Made by a program: the position numbers and the translations under genes
The notes under the pieces: generated by a model
The model's input: only the letters and a program-made list of their open reading frames with translations
Told to the model about the DNA's origin: nothing
The model's database searches: none
In this document: positions 18,114-25,958 of the stretch, piece after piece
Numbering within the stretch: position 1 is the stretch's first letter
Layout of the letters: each line of letters opens with the position of its first letter
Origin: Clostridia bacterium
Lineage (GTDB): Bacteria > Bacillota > Clostridia > Christensenellales > CAG-138
Direction: 5' to 3'
Assembly: GCA_017524445.1 (NCBI GenBank)
Contig: JAFXVP010000057.1
Location: 1-49,271 of the forward strand
DNA length: 49,271 bases

Positions 18114-18777
18114 CGGTTTTCCTCCTGTTCTGATATGCAATTTGCTTTAATTCTTCTTCTTTCCGCCGAAGCTCTTCGGCGACGGCGTCGATCTCGGACA
18201 TCGGCGGGCGTTTGCCGTACCGCGCGTAGAGATCGATCGGTTCTCCGATGACAAAGGTCATACGGTTATAGAAATGCGCTCTCGGCTTTACGTAGACCGG
18301 CACGATCGGCGCCTTGCCCTGCAGCGCGATGAGCACGGGACCGGACTTGAACGCACTTAGGTCGCCGCTGCCGTCGTTGATGTGTCCCTCCGGAAAGATG
18401 GACACGAGCGAACCGCTTTTGAGCTCGTCGGTGATCTCCCGAAGTGAGCCGAAATTAAAATTCTGCCGGTCGATCGGAATACAGAGAAACCGTTCGAACC
18501 ACCACCGCGCCTTGGATTCAAAGAACTCCTTGCCGCAGACGAAATGGTGCCGCCGGTACCAGACCGCAAACATCACGTTGACCGGATCGAAGAATCCGTC
18601 ATGGTTCGAGATCAGCAGCGCGCCGCCGCGGATCGGCTTTTTTGCGGCTTCCGATTCAAACCGCCAGCGCGGGCGCAGCCAGATCATCCCGGGAAGCGCG
18701 GCGGACAGCTTGACGAAGTCGTAGACAAGGTATTTCAGCGAAAACAGCTTAGCGCGATTCGGTCGTTTCTGTTCCAT
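18097..18777 (-). CDS. PlsC-type acyltransferase
   Basis: A 226-residue 1-acylglycerol-3-phosphate acyltransferase family protein. The catalytic HX4D motif is SNHDGFFDP (His59, Asp64) and the acceptor-phosphate motif is FPEGH (residues 128-132). The ATG at 18777 gives a normal family length; the frame is open further upstream but only inside the preceding gene. It overlaps the second PlsC gene by 29 bases and the ligase gene by 17 bases, so all four are co-translated. It should move an acyl chain from a carrier to a lysolipid or other hydroxyl acceptor at the membrane. Confidence 0.9.
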   Translation of the reverse strand: MEQKRPNRAKLFSLKYLVYDFVKLSAALPGMIWLRPRWRFESEAAKKPIRGGALLISNHDGFFDPVNVMFAVWYRRHHFVCGKEFFESKARWWFERFLCIPIDRQNFNFGSLREITDELKSGSLVSIFPEGHINDGSGDLSAFKSGPVLIALQGKAPIVPVYVKPRAHFYNRMTFVIGEPIDLYARYGKRPPMSEIDAVAEELRRKEEELKQIAYQNRRKTDADTK

Positions 18778-19393
18778 ACAGCAGTGTCTCCAATGCGATG
18801 ATCCGTTCCCGAAGCCGTTCGGAAACGATGGCAAGATTCTTCGTTTCGTCGGCGCCCTCTTCCAGAAGATCGGAGGCGAGGATCGGCTTTCCGATCAGAA
18901 CGCGAGCGCGCTTGCGGCAAAAATACGATCCGTTCGTCACGACGGGAATGATCTTCGACCCGCTTGTAAGCGCCAGATACGCCGCGCTCACCTTGAACGG
19001 CAGGGGACGCTCCTCGCCCGGGCGGGGCAGACGGCTTTCCGGAAAGATCCCGACTACGCCCCCGTGCGAAAGGATCGAAAGCGATTTCGGCATGAACCCG
19101 AAATCATGCGCGTTCCGATCGACGCGGATCCCGCCGAGACACCGCAGAAGCAGCGCGAGCAGCGGCTTTTCATACAGCACCTCCGCCATCTGAAAGCGCA
19201 GCGTGCGCGTAAAGAATACGAACAGATAGACCGCGTAGTCGAAGATCGACGTATGATTCGAGATCACGATCGCGTCCTTTTCGATGTGCCGCCCCTGCAC
19301 CTTCCTGTCCTCGTAAAGGATCTTCGTCCGGAAGCACAGAAACTGCACGAGCCAGCCGGTGATCTTCACAAACCAGTTGAACAGCCCGATCAT
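18749..19393 (-). CDS. PlsC-type acyltransferase
   Basis: A 214-residue acyltransferase of the PlsC superfamily. The HX4D motif is SNHTSIFDY, and FPESRLPRPGE replaces the usual FPEGTRS, keeping the Pro and Glu. The N-terminus (FNWFVKITGWLVQFLCF) is amphipathic-hydrophobic and probably membrane-associated. It starts at an ATGA overlap with the ligase-carrier gene. Two non-identical PlsC proteins side by side suggest two acylation steps, or two acceptors, in one pathway. Confidence 0.9.
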   Translation of the reverse strand: MIGLFNWFVKITGWLVQFLCFRTKILYEDRKVQGRHIEKDAIVISNHTSIFDYAVYLFVFFTRTLRFQMAEVLYEKPLLALLLRCLGGIRVDRNAHDFGFMPKSLSILSHGGVVGIFPESRLPRPGEERPLPFKVSAAYLALTSGSKIIPVVTNGSYFCRKRARVLIGKPILASDLLEEGADETKNLAIVSERLRERIIALETLLYGTETTESR

Positions 19394-21324
19394 ACCAGAA
19401 GATCGCCGCCTTTCTCCGCGCGGACGTAGTCAGCGATGCTGCGGACTGTCTTCAGCCCGGACTCCTGAAGCGGAAACGGCGCGTCGAACTCGTCCCGGAG
19501 CTTCGTCAGCATGGCAAAATAATCGAGACTCGTGCCGCCGAGATCGAGGAAGAAATCGGCGTCGAAGGCGACTTCGTCTTCGCTGCGGTTCACGGCGGCG
19601 GCGACGACGGCGCGAATGCGGTTTAAGAGCGCGTCGGCCTCCGCATCGTCCTGTTTCCGTGAGAAATCCAGCGGACGCAGCGCGCCGGAAGCAAAGTCTC
19701 GTTTCAGCCGGACCCGGTTCAGCTTGAATTCATTCGCCGCCATCAGAGGCCCTTCGACCGGAACGATGCGCGAGATCGCAGCGGAAAGACCGGAGCGGCC
19801 GACCCGTTCTTTCACCGCGTCCAAAAGCTTCTTTGCCGTTTCCGCGGCGGTCATGCGGTTCATGCCGACCAGCAGCACCGCGGAGGCGTTCCCGCCGTCG
19901 CCGACGGGGATGAGACAGATCTCCGCTCCGTCCGTCCGAAGAAGCGGTTCGACGGCGTTCGGGTTCAGATTTTCGCCGTTCGCGCCGACGATGAGATCGT
20001 CCGTGCGGCCCAGGATGCGGTAATGCCCGTCGACGCATTCCGCAAGGTCATGCGTATTGAACCACCCGGAGCGATCCGTCCGTCCCTTTTCGGTCAGCAC
20101 GTATTTTGCGGTCACGAGCCCGCGAACGAGCAGCTCGCCCTTATCATTTATTTGATACTCGACGTTCTGCATCGGCTTGCCGACGCAGCCGAGACGGAGG
20201 TATTGCTGCTTTGCGGACAGCTCGACCGACGTGATCCCGATCTCGGTCATGCCGTACCCGTTCGCGAGCGGGTATCCGATCCCGTTGAAAAACGCCTGCA
20301 CGGCGGGGTCCAGAAAGCTCCCGCCCGAGATCATATAGACGACGGAATCCCCGAACAGATTGTCGCGCACCTCGCGGAACGCGAGCTTTGAAAACGCTGC
20401 GGAAAGCGGGCGGGGCAGTTTCTGCGTCAAAGCCAGCGCGCGGTCGAACTTCGCCGCGGTCTGTTCGCCGCGGTTTCTGATCTCCTTTTTTGCCTGTTCG
20501 CAGACCTTCTCCCAGAAGAGCGGCACGGCAAAGATATGCGTGACCTTGTGCCGGCGGATCGTGTTGACGATGGTGGAGGGGGAGAGGTCCGAGAGATGCA
20601 CGAACGTTCGCGAAAAGAACCCGAACCAGATATACATCGCGATCAGGCCGAACACGTGATAGAAGGGGAGGAAGGTCAAAAGCTTGAGATTGCCTTCAAA
20701 ATGCTTTTTGATCAGCGGCTGTTCCCGGATGATCCCGTAGCTATCGCAGATCTGATAAAAGAATTCCTCCGCGCCGTACGCGCAAACCTTGACGTTCTCA
20801 GTCGTGCCGGAGGACATGACGAGAAGCTCCGTGCCGAACGGCTGCGCCGCGATCGGTTCGCCGGAGGACGGGATCTCATCCGGACGCAGCGCGGGACAGG
20901 AAAAATCGCCGTGTTCCGCAATGACGGCACGGCAGTCCGCGATCTTCAAAGCGCCTGCAAGCAGCGGCGCCGGCAGACGCAGATTCATCAGAAGCGGACG
21001 GAAGCCTGCGGCAAGGATCGCCCAGAAAAGCTCGATCCAGTCGAGACTGTTGTCAAGGTATAACCCGACGACGGCGTTTTCGGGAAGCGTTCCGAGCGCC
21101 TGTTTCAATGCGGCGGCACGCGAAAGAATATGCGCTTTCGCCTCGCCGTAGGTCGTTTTGCGGATCTTAAAGCCTTCGCTTTGCTCGTAGAGGACGTTTT
21201 CCTTCTCACGGAACATCAGCTCGAACAGCGCGTCGAAAGAAAACCCGGCGGCGCGGAACGCGTCGAGTTTATCCTGCACAAAGGCGTCGATGGAACGGTA
21301 AGAACCGATATGATAGTCCGTCAT
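19390..21324 (-). CDS. Acyl-AMP ligase fused to a carrier domain
   Basis: A 644-residue protein. Residues about 30-480 form an adenylating enzyme with SSGTTENVKV as the P-loop and NGYGMTEIG as the A5 motif; RILGRTDDLIVGANGENLNP is the C-domain hinge and NEFKLNRVRLKR carries the catalytic Lys. Residues about 565-640 form an acyl/peptidyl carrier domain with DLGGTSLDYF, the phosphopantetheine Ser lying in GGTSL. The enzyme would load a fatty or aryl acid onto its own carrier. The P-loop SSGTTE lacks the usual SGTTGxPK ending. The ATG at 21324 is preceded by GGATGAG. It is the first gene of the lipid operon behind a good promoter. Confidence 0.9.
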   Translation of the reverse strand: MTDYHIGSYRSIDAFVQDKLDAFRAAGFSFDALFELMFREKENVLYEQSEGFKIRKTTYGEAKAHILSRAAALKQALGTLPENAVVGLYLDNSLDWIELFWAILAAGFRPLLMNLRLPAPLLAGALKIADCRAVIAEHGDFSCPALRPDEIPSSGEPIAAQPFGTELLVMSSGTTENVKVCAYGAEEFFYQICDSYGIIREQPLIKKHFEGNLKLLTFLPFYHVFGLIAMYIWFGFFSRTFVHLSDLSPSTIVNTIRRHKVTHIFAVPLFWEKVCEQAKKEIRNRGEQTAAKFDRALALTQKLPRPLSAAFSKLAFREVRDNLFGDSVVYMISGGSFLDPAVQAFFNGIGYPLANGYGMTEIGITSVELSAKQQYLRLGCVGKPMQNVEYQINDKGELLVRGLVTAKYVLTEKGRTDRSGWFNTHDLAECVDGHYRILGRTDDLIVGANGENLNPNAVEPLLRTDGAEICLIPVGDGGNASAVLLVGMNRMTAAETAKKLLDAVKERVGRSGLSAAISRIVPVEGPLMAANEFKLNRVRLKRDFASGALRPLDFSRKQDDAEADALLNRIRAVVAAAVNRSEDEVAFDADFFLDLGGTSLDYFAMLTKLRDEFDAPFPLQESGLKTVRSIADYVRAEKGGDLLV

Positions 21325-21359
21325 AAACAACACTCATCCAAAATAAAATCACTTTTGCC

Positions 21360-21388
21360 ATTATAACGCTTTTTGACCTGTGAATCAA
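21360..21388 (-). promoter_or_regulatory. Promoter of the lipid operon
   Basis: On the minus strand TTGATT (21388-21383) and a perfect TATAAT (21365-21360) are 17 bases apart, 36 bases before the ATG at 21324. From here all eleven genes to 9400 run in one direction with gaps of at most about 46 bases and several overlaps; no terminator was seen inside. Confidence 0.7.
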
Positions 21389-21453
21389 CATTTTTCCCAA
21401 AAATCGGACAAACTTTGTCTGCGATCGCCGTGGATCCCATTGCAATTCCACGT

Positions 21454-21485
21454 AAAAAGCAGGCACATTGCCGCGCCTGCTTTTT
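21454..21485 (-). terminator. Terminator after the Ldh2-type dehydrogenase gene
   Basis: AAAAAGCAGGC at 21454-21464 pairs with GCCTGCTTTTT at 21475-21485 around a 10-base loop. The flanking A and T tracts make it usable in both directions; on the minus strand it ends the dehydrogenase gene. Confidence 0.8.
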
Positions 21486-21496
21486 GATACTGCCGA

Positions 21497-22615
21497 TTAT
21501 TTTTCGAAGGAGAAATGATAGTCGAGATGCTTCTCGTCGCGCACGGCGATCAGCTCCTTCTGCACCGCCTCGTTGACGGGAACGCCCTTGTCCTTGCGGT
21601 CCTGCCACACGAGCCATTCCTTTTCGCCCGCGGTGTAGATGCGCTCCTGACCCGGCGCCTTTTCGGAATTGCGCAGCGCGCGAAGGATGTCGCCGCAGAT
21701 CTTTTTGAACGTGTCGAGGCCCATGAACGCTTCGGGATCGATCGCGATGAAGAAGTGACCGAGGTGATACGGACGCTTGTTGCCGTTCTCGTCCATGCCA
21801 GTCAGCATCTTCATGTAGCTGCCCGCCTGCAGCGCCGCGGAGAGGATCTCCACGACCGTCGCGTAGCCGTAGCCCTTGTAGCCCGCAAGCTCCTCGCCGA
21901 TGCCGCCGAGCGGAGCAAGCGCCGCCGTGCCCTTGGTAAGGTCGATGAGGATCTGCTTAGAATCGGTCTGGGCGGAGCCGTCTCTGCCGATGACCATGCC
22001 CGCGGGGGTGTCCTTGTCGTTTCTCGCATAGTACTCGATCTTGCCGCGCTGCGTGATGGAGGTCGCGCAGTCGATGCAGAACGGGAACTCCTCGTCGGTC
22101 GGCAGCGCGATCGTCAGCGGGTTCGTGCCGAGCATGTTTTCGACGCCGAAGGTCGGCGCAATGGACGGACGCGCGTTCGTGCCCGTGATGCCGATGAGGC
22201 CCTGCTTGGTCGCCATCGTGGTCCAGTAGCCCGCGATGCCGTAGTGCGAGGAATTCCGCACCGCGACCATGCCCATGCCGTACTGCTTCGCCTTGTCGAT
22301 CGCGGTCTGCATGGCGCGTTTCGAAATCACCATGCCCATGCCGTCGTGTCCGTCGACCACCGCGGTCGTCGGGGTCTCCTTGAGCACTTCGTACTCGGTG
22401 ACGGGGTTCAAGATGCCCGCCTTGATGCGATCCAGATAGATCGGCTTGAAGCGGTTGACGCCGTGGCTTTCGATGCCGCGGCGGTCGCTCTCCATCAGAA
22501 CGTCCGCGCAAATTTCCGCATCCTCACGCGGCACGCCGTACGCCACGAACGCGTCCACGATGAAGTTTCCGATGGTTTCCCAGTCCACATAAGGTCTTGT
22601 TTCTTTGATTGCCAT
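21497..22615 (-). CDS. Malate/L-lactate/ureidoglycolate dehydrogenase family (Ldh2)
   Basis: An NAD(P)-dependent 2-hydroxyacid oxidoreductase of 372 residues in the Ldh2 family (AllD, ComC, YbiC type), unrelated to Rossmann lactate dehydrogenases. Visible family segments are SDRRGIESHGVNRF near residue 50, VRNSSHYGIAGYW (catalytic His), TGTNARPSIAPTFG and LAGYKGYGYATVVEILSAAL. The ATG at 22615 is chosen for AGGGAGA upstream; the frame continues upstream only into a 7-bp tandem repeat. It follows glpK by 67 bases. The substrate cannot be told; malate, sulfolactate and ureidoglycolate are all possible. Confidence 0.88.
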   Translation of the reverse strand: MAIKETRPYVDWETIGNFIVDAFVAYGVPREDAEICADVLMESDRRGIESHGVNRFKPIYLDRIKAGILNPVTEYEVLKETPTTAVVDGHDGMGMVISKRAMQTAIDKAKQYGMGMVAVRNSSHYGIAGYWTTMATKQGLIGITGTNARPSIAPTFGVENMLGTNPLTIALPTDEEFPFCIDCATSITQRGKIEYYARNDKDTPAGMVIGRDGSAQTDSKQILIDLTKGTAALAPLGGIGEELAGYKGYGYATVVEILSAALQAGSYMKMLTGMDENGNKRPYHLGHFFIAIDPEAFMGLDTFKKICGDILRALRNSEKAPGQERIYTAGEKEWLVWQDRKDKGVPVNEAVQKELIAVRDEKHLDYHFSFEK

Positions 22616-22647
22616 ATTATGAATCTCCCTTCCATATTTCAATATTT

Positions 22648-22679
22648 CATTCCGCATTCCGCATTCCGCATTCCGCATT
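22648..22679. repeat. Tandem repeat, 7-bp unit CATTCCG, about 4.5 copies
   Basis: The unit CATTCCG is repeated four times without error, followed by CATT, in the short space between glpK and the Ldh2 gene. It is in frame with the dehydrogenase only if translation started far upstream, which is not supported. It could be a slippage-prone tract in the shared leader. Confidence 0.9.
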
Positions 22680-22682
22680 TTC

Positions 22683-24179
22683 TCAGTCTTCCCAGTTCTT
22701 TGCCTTTTCGACCGCCTTCGTCCAGCCGCGCTGCCTCTTCGCGCGCTCGACCTCGCTCATCGCGGGCGTAAAGATCTTTTCGCTCTGCCAGTAGTGCAGA
22801 ACATCGGTCTCGTCACGGTACAGCCCGACCCCGATCGCCGCGAGATACGCTGCGCCGAGCGCCGTGGATTCGACGCACTTCGGCCGGTTGACCGGCACGT
22901 CGAGCATGTCCGCCTGGAACTGCATCATCACGTTCGAAACCGCCGCGCCGCCGTCGACCTTGAGCTCCTCAAGCTTTCTGCCGCTGTCGAACTCCATCGT
23001 GCGGGCAAGATCGCCCACCTGATAAACGATGCCTTCGAGCACCGCGCGCGCGATGTGCGCCCGGTTCGTGGCGCGGGTCACGCCGACGAGTGCGCCGCGC
23101 GCGTACATGTCCCAATGCGGCGCGCCCAGTCCCGTGAACGCGGAGACGAAGTATGCCCCGCCCGCGTCCGGCACGGATTCGGCAAGCACGTCGATCTCGT
23201 GCGCCGAGGAGATCAGTCCGACCTCGTCGCGGAGCCACTTGATCGAGCTGCCCGCGTTGAAAATGCTGCCCTCCAGCGCGTAGCGGACCTTGCCGCCGAC
23301 GCCCCACGCGATCGTGGTGAGAAGACGGTTCTTGCTCGCGACCGGCGTTTCGCCCGTCTGCATCATCAGAAAGCCGCCGGTGCCGTAGGTGCATTTCGCC
23401 TGCCCCGGTTCAAAGCACGCCTGTCCGAACAGCGCCGCCTGCTGATCGCCCGCGTCGCCCGCGATCGGAACGCCCGCAAGGACTTCGAGTCCTTCGATGC
23501 CGTCCTTCACGTACCCGTAAACGCACGCGGACGGCCTGACCTCCGGCAGGATGCACGCGGGGATGTTGAGCCGCCGCATGATGACAGGATCGTAGCTTAA
23601 CGTATGGATATTATAGAGCATGGTGCGCGACGCGTTGCTGTAATCGGTGACGTGCGCGCCGGTGAGGTTCCAGATCAGCCAGGTGTCGACCGTGCCGAAC
23701 AGGAGATTGCCCGCCTCCGCCAGCATCTGTCCGTTCGGGACCGCGTCGAGAATGTAGCGGAGCTTCGTCGCGGAGAAGTACGCGTCGATCAAAAGCCCCG
23801 TCGACTGCGCGATATAGTCCCGCATGCCTTCGCGGATGAGTTGTTCGCACAGCGGCGCGGTGCGGCGGCACTGCCACACGATCGCAGGATGCACGGGCTT
23901 GCCCGTCGCCTTTTCCCAGACGATCGTCGTTTCGCGTTGGTTCGTAACGCCGATCGCGGCGACCTCGCCCTTCTGCACGTTCGCTCTTTTCAGCACCTCG
24001 CGGACCGCGTCCAGCTCGGTTTTCAGGATCTCGTTCGCGTCGTGCTCGACGTAGCCGGGCATCGGATAATGCTGCGTGAACTCGAACTGTGCGGAGGTGA
24101 TGATGGTCCCTTCCAGATCAAACAGGATCGCGCGCGAGCTCGTCGTGCCCTGATCCAGCGACAAGAGATATTTCTGCAT
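22683..24179 (-). CDS. glpK: Glycerol kinase
   Basis: A FGGY kinase of 498 residues, the normal length. It phosphorylates glycerol to sn-glycerol-3-phosphate. The N-terminal phosphate loop is SLDQGTTSSRAILFD, followed by GVTNQRETTIVWE, the substrate-binding DTWLIWNLT, and the C-terminal LKVDGGAAVSNVMMQ. The ending RAKRQRGWTKAVEKAKNWED is usual for GlpK. No glpF or glpD is adjacent. Since glycerol-3-phosphate is the acceptor for phospholipid synthesis, its position directly upstream of the lipid operon may be meaningful, although a separate promoter and terminator lie between them. Confidence 0.96.
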   Translation of the reverse strand: MQKYLLSLDQGTTSSRAILFDLEGTIITSAQFEFTQHYPMPGYVEHDANEILKTELDAVREVLKRANVQKGEVAAIGVTNQRETTIVWEKATGKPVHPAIVWQCRRTAPLCEQLIREGMRDYIAQSTGLLIDAYFSATKLRYILDAVPNGQMLAEAGNLLFGTVDTWLIWNLTGAHVTDYSNASRTMLYNIHTLSYDPVIMRRLNIPACILPEVRPSACVYGYVKDGIEGLEVLAGVPIAGDAGDQQAALFGQACFEPGQAKCTYGTGGFLMMQTGETPVASKNRLLTTIAWGVGGKVRYALEGSIFNAGSSIKWLRDEVGLISSAHEIDVLAESVPDAGGAYFVSAFTGLGAPHWDMYARGALVGVTRATNRAHIARAVLEGIVYQVGDLARTMEFDSGRKLEELKVDGGAAVSNVMMQFQADMLDVPVNRPKCVESTALGAAYLAAIGVGLYRDETDVLHYWQSEKIFTPAMSEVERAKRQRGWTKAVEKAKNWED

Positions 24180-24207
24180 ACGTAGTACCGCCTTTCCGAA
24201 TTAATTT

Positions 24208-24236
24208 ATTATAGCATATATTTTCGCTTGTGAAAA
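24208..24236 (-). promoter_or_regulatory. glpK promoter
   Basis: On the minus strand TTTTCA (24236-24231) and a perfect TATAAT (24213-24208) are 17 bases apart, about 29 bases before the glpK ATG. It overlaps the divergent promoter at 24228-24256, so the two cannot easily fire together. Confidence 0.55.
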
Positions 24237-24256
24237 CAGTTTTTTTCATGTATAAT
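24228..24256 (+). promoter_or_regulatory. Promoter giving a probable leaderless mRNA
   Basis: TTGTGA at 24228-24233 and a perfect TATAAT at 24251-24256, spaced 17 bases. The expected start site 6-7 bases after the -10 falls on the ATG at 24263, and no ribosome binding site precedes that ATG. Confidence 0.6.
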
Positions 24257-24262
24257 GCAGAT

Positions 24263-24946
24263 ATGGAACACACAACGCATGATATTTCTTCCGGGGAAGA
24301 GCGTTTCCCCGAAAATGAACTGTTTCCCGAAAACGAGCCGCTTGCCGAAGACGAGCTGCCCGTTGACGACGCGCTCTCCATGGAAGACGATTTTCAGAAG
24401 GAACACATCGGGCTTACGCGCAAGCGTGCGCTGATCCTCGTCGCCGCGCTCGTCGTTGTGATCGCCGCGATCACCGCGGCGGCGGTATGGGTTTTGCCGA
24501 AGCCCACGGGACTGCCGAAGTTTTCCGAGGTCATGACCTCGAACCGTGAGGCGTATCTGCATCCGCAGTACGGCTCGGTCGACTGGGTCGAGATTTATAA
24601 CCCGACCGACGCGGATATCGACCTTTCCGGCTACGGCTTTACGAACGATCTCAAGCACCACCAGTTCCGCTACCGCTTCCCGGACGGCGTGATCTTAAAG
24701 CCCGGCGCGTACCTCGTGCTGTACTGCACCGGCGGCACGGAACAAAGCGACAGTGATCCGTTCTGCACCGGCTTCAATCTGTCCAAGGACGGCGAAAAGC
24801 TGTTCCTCGTCACGCCGATGAAGGTCGAGGCGGACGAGCTCGAGGTACCGCCGCTGGATACGGACACCGCCTACGCGAGAAGGGAAAACGGCAGCTTCGA
24901 CGTGACCGAATACCCGACCCCGGGAGAGGCCAACCGCTTTGAATAA
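24263..24946 (+). CDS. Lamin-tail-domain membrane protein
   Basis: A 227-residue protein with an acidic cytoplasmic N-terminus (about 50 residues rich in Glu, Asp, Pro), one membrane helix (LILVAALVVVIAAITAAAVW) and an outside lamin-tail domain. The domain has the typical FSEVMTSNRE, VDWVEIYNPTDADIDLSGY, FPDGVILKPGAYLVLYCTGG and FNLSKDGEKLFL strands. Lamin-tail domains in bacteria are often found on surface nucleases or spore-coat-type proteins such as CotH; here no catalytic domain is present. The ATG at 24263 is chosen because the -10 box lies only 7 bases before it. The gene overlaps the ogt gene by 8 bases. Confidence 0.8.
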   Translation: MEHTTHDISSGEERFPENELFPENEPLAEDELPVDDALSMEDDFQKEHIGLTRKRALILVAALVVVIAAITAAAVWVLPKPTGLPKFSEVMTSNREAYLHPQYGSVDWVEIYNPTDADIDLSGYGFTNDLKHHQFRYRFPDGVILKPGAYLVLYCTGGTEQSDSDPFCTGFNLSKDGEKLFLVTPMKVEADELEVPPLDTDTAYARRENGSFDVTEYPTPGEANRFE

Positions 24947-25388
24947 CGTATTTTACTATCGTTCGCCGCTCGGCACGCTGCGCGTCACGGAGGAAAACGA
25001 CGCGCTTGTTTCGGCGGCGTTCGTTGACGACGCGCCCGAAACAGAACCGTCCACGCCCATACTCACGGAAGCAAAAACGTGGCTCGACCGGTATTTTCAG
25101 GGACGCGATCCGGGACCGGTCCCGCCGTGCGACCCAAAGGGCACGCCGTTTCAGAAGGCGGTGTGGACGGCGCTTCTGTCCGTTCCGTACGGCAAAACGA
25201 CGACTTACGCCGGGCTTGCCGCTTCGATGGGTTTCTCCGCCCGCCACGTCCGCGCGGTCGGCGGCGCATTGCACCGCAATCCGCTGATCCTGTTTATTCC
25301 CTGCCACCGCGTCGTAGGCGCGAACGGCTCGCTTACCGGCTTCGCGTACGGGATCGAACGAAAGAAAGCGCTGTTGGAAATCGAATGA
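24939..25388 (+). CDS. ogt: Methylated-DNA-protein cysteine methyltransferase
   Basis: A 149-residue O6-alkylguanine-DNA alkyltransferase that repairs alkylated guanine by moving the alkyl group onto its own Cys. The active site is LFIPCHRVVGANGSLTGFAYG, and the helix-turn-helix is YGKTTTYAGLAASMGFSARHVRAVG. The start is a TTG at 24939, overlapping the lamin-tail gene by 8 bases with GAGAGG upstream. The N-terminal domain is short, as in Ogt proteins lacking the Ada zinc region. Pairing with a lamin-tail protein has no obvious meaning. Confidence 0.93.
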   Translation: MNNVFYYRSPLGTLRVTEENDALVSAAFVDDAPETEPSTPILTEAKTWLDRYFQGRDPGPVPPCDPKGTPFQKAVWTALLSVPYGKTTTYAGLAASMGFSARHVRAVGGALHRNPLILFIPCHRVVGANGSLTGFAYGIERKKALLEIE

Positions 25389-25958
25389 CACCATATCGGA
25401 TGAGCGCCCGCGCGGCGCTTTTTTGTTTTGCGCGGAAACGCCGCAAGTTTTTTGACGGGGCGTCGCACGATCCGTTATCGTGATTCTTGACGGGGCGTCC
25501 GGGAGGCCGCCCCCTACGAAAGCCCAACCGTCGGGGAAGATGGAACACCCGGGCAGATCGCGCGAAACTTGACGGGGCGTCGAGGTCGACGCCCCCTACG
25601 GAAAAAACAACCGTCAGGGAAGACGGGACACTCAAACAGATCGCGCGTCATAGCCCCCCTTGTGTAAAGGGGGGTGGCGAGGTACGAGCCGGGAGGATTG
25701 TCAGGTCGTCGGCCGCGAACCTTCGCCCCTACGATACGTTCGCAAGAATGCTTATGCTTTTGTCGACAGAACGGTACAAGATACTTTTCAGCGGATCGTA
25801 GGGGGCGTCATCCCCGACGCTCTGTCTGGCCGTATAACAGCGGCATATGCGGATCCAACGCCGCCGTGTACAACCGGGACGGGCATTGCCCGTCCGGCAA
25901 ACGGTCCGGCACGAAAAAACGCTGTCCGCATTGGACAGCGTTTTTGCTGCTGAACGGA
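25389..25958. repeat. Gene-free region with palindromic GGGGCGTC repeats
   Basis: This stretch of 570 bases holds no supported gene. It contains three copies of TTGACGGGGCGTC (25452-25464, 25487-25499, 25569-25581). The third runs into a perfect palindrome, GGGGCGTCGA-GG-TCGACGCCCC (25574-25595), followed by CCTAC. A second hairpin CCCCCCTT/AAGGGGGG lies at 25654-25674, and another palindrome, GGACGGGCATTGCCCGTCC, at about 25876-25894. They look like copies or decayed copies of a small dispersed palindromic element (REP/MITE-like). Related fragments occur near 27606 and 33990. Confidence 0.7.
25915..25945 (-). terminator. Terminator of the four-repeat lipoprotein gene
   Basis: AAAAACGCTGTCC pairs with GGACAGCGTTTTT around a short loop; on the minus strand it lies directly after the stop at 25959. 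Confidence 0.85.

Noticed and set aside
22616..22678. N-terminal extension of the Ldh2-type dehydrogenase through the tandem repeat
   Set aside because: The extension only translates the CATTCCG repeat; a good ribosome site precedes the ATG at 22615, and the family starts there.
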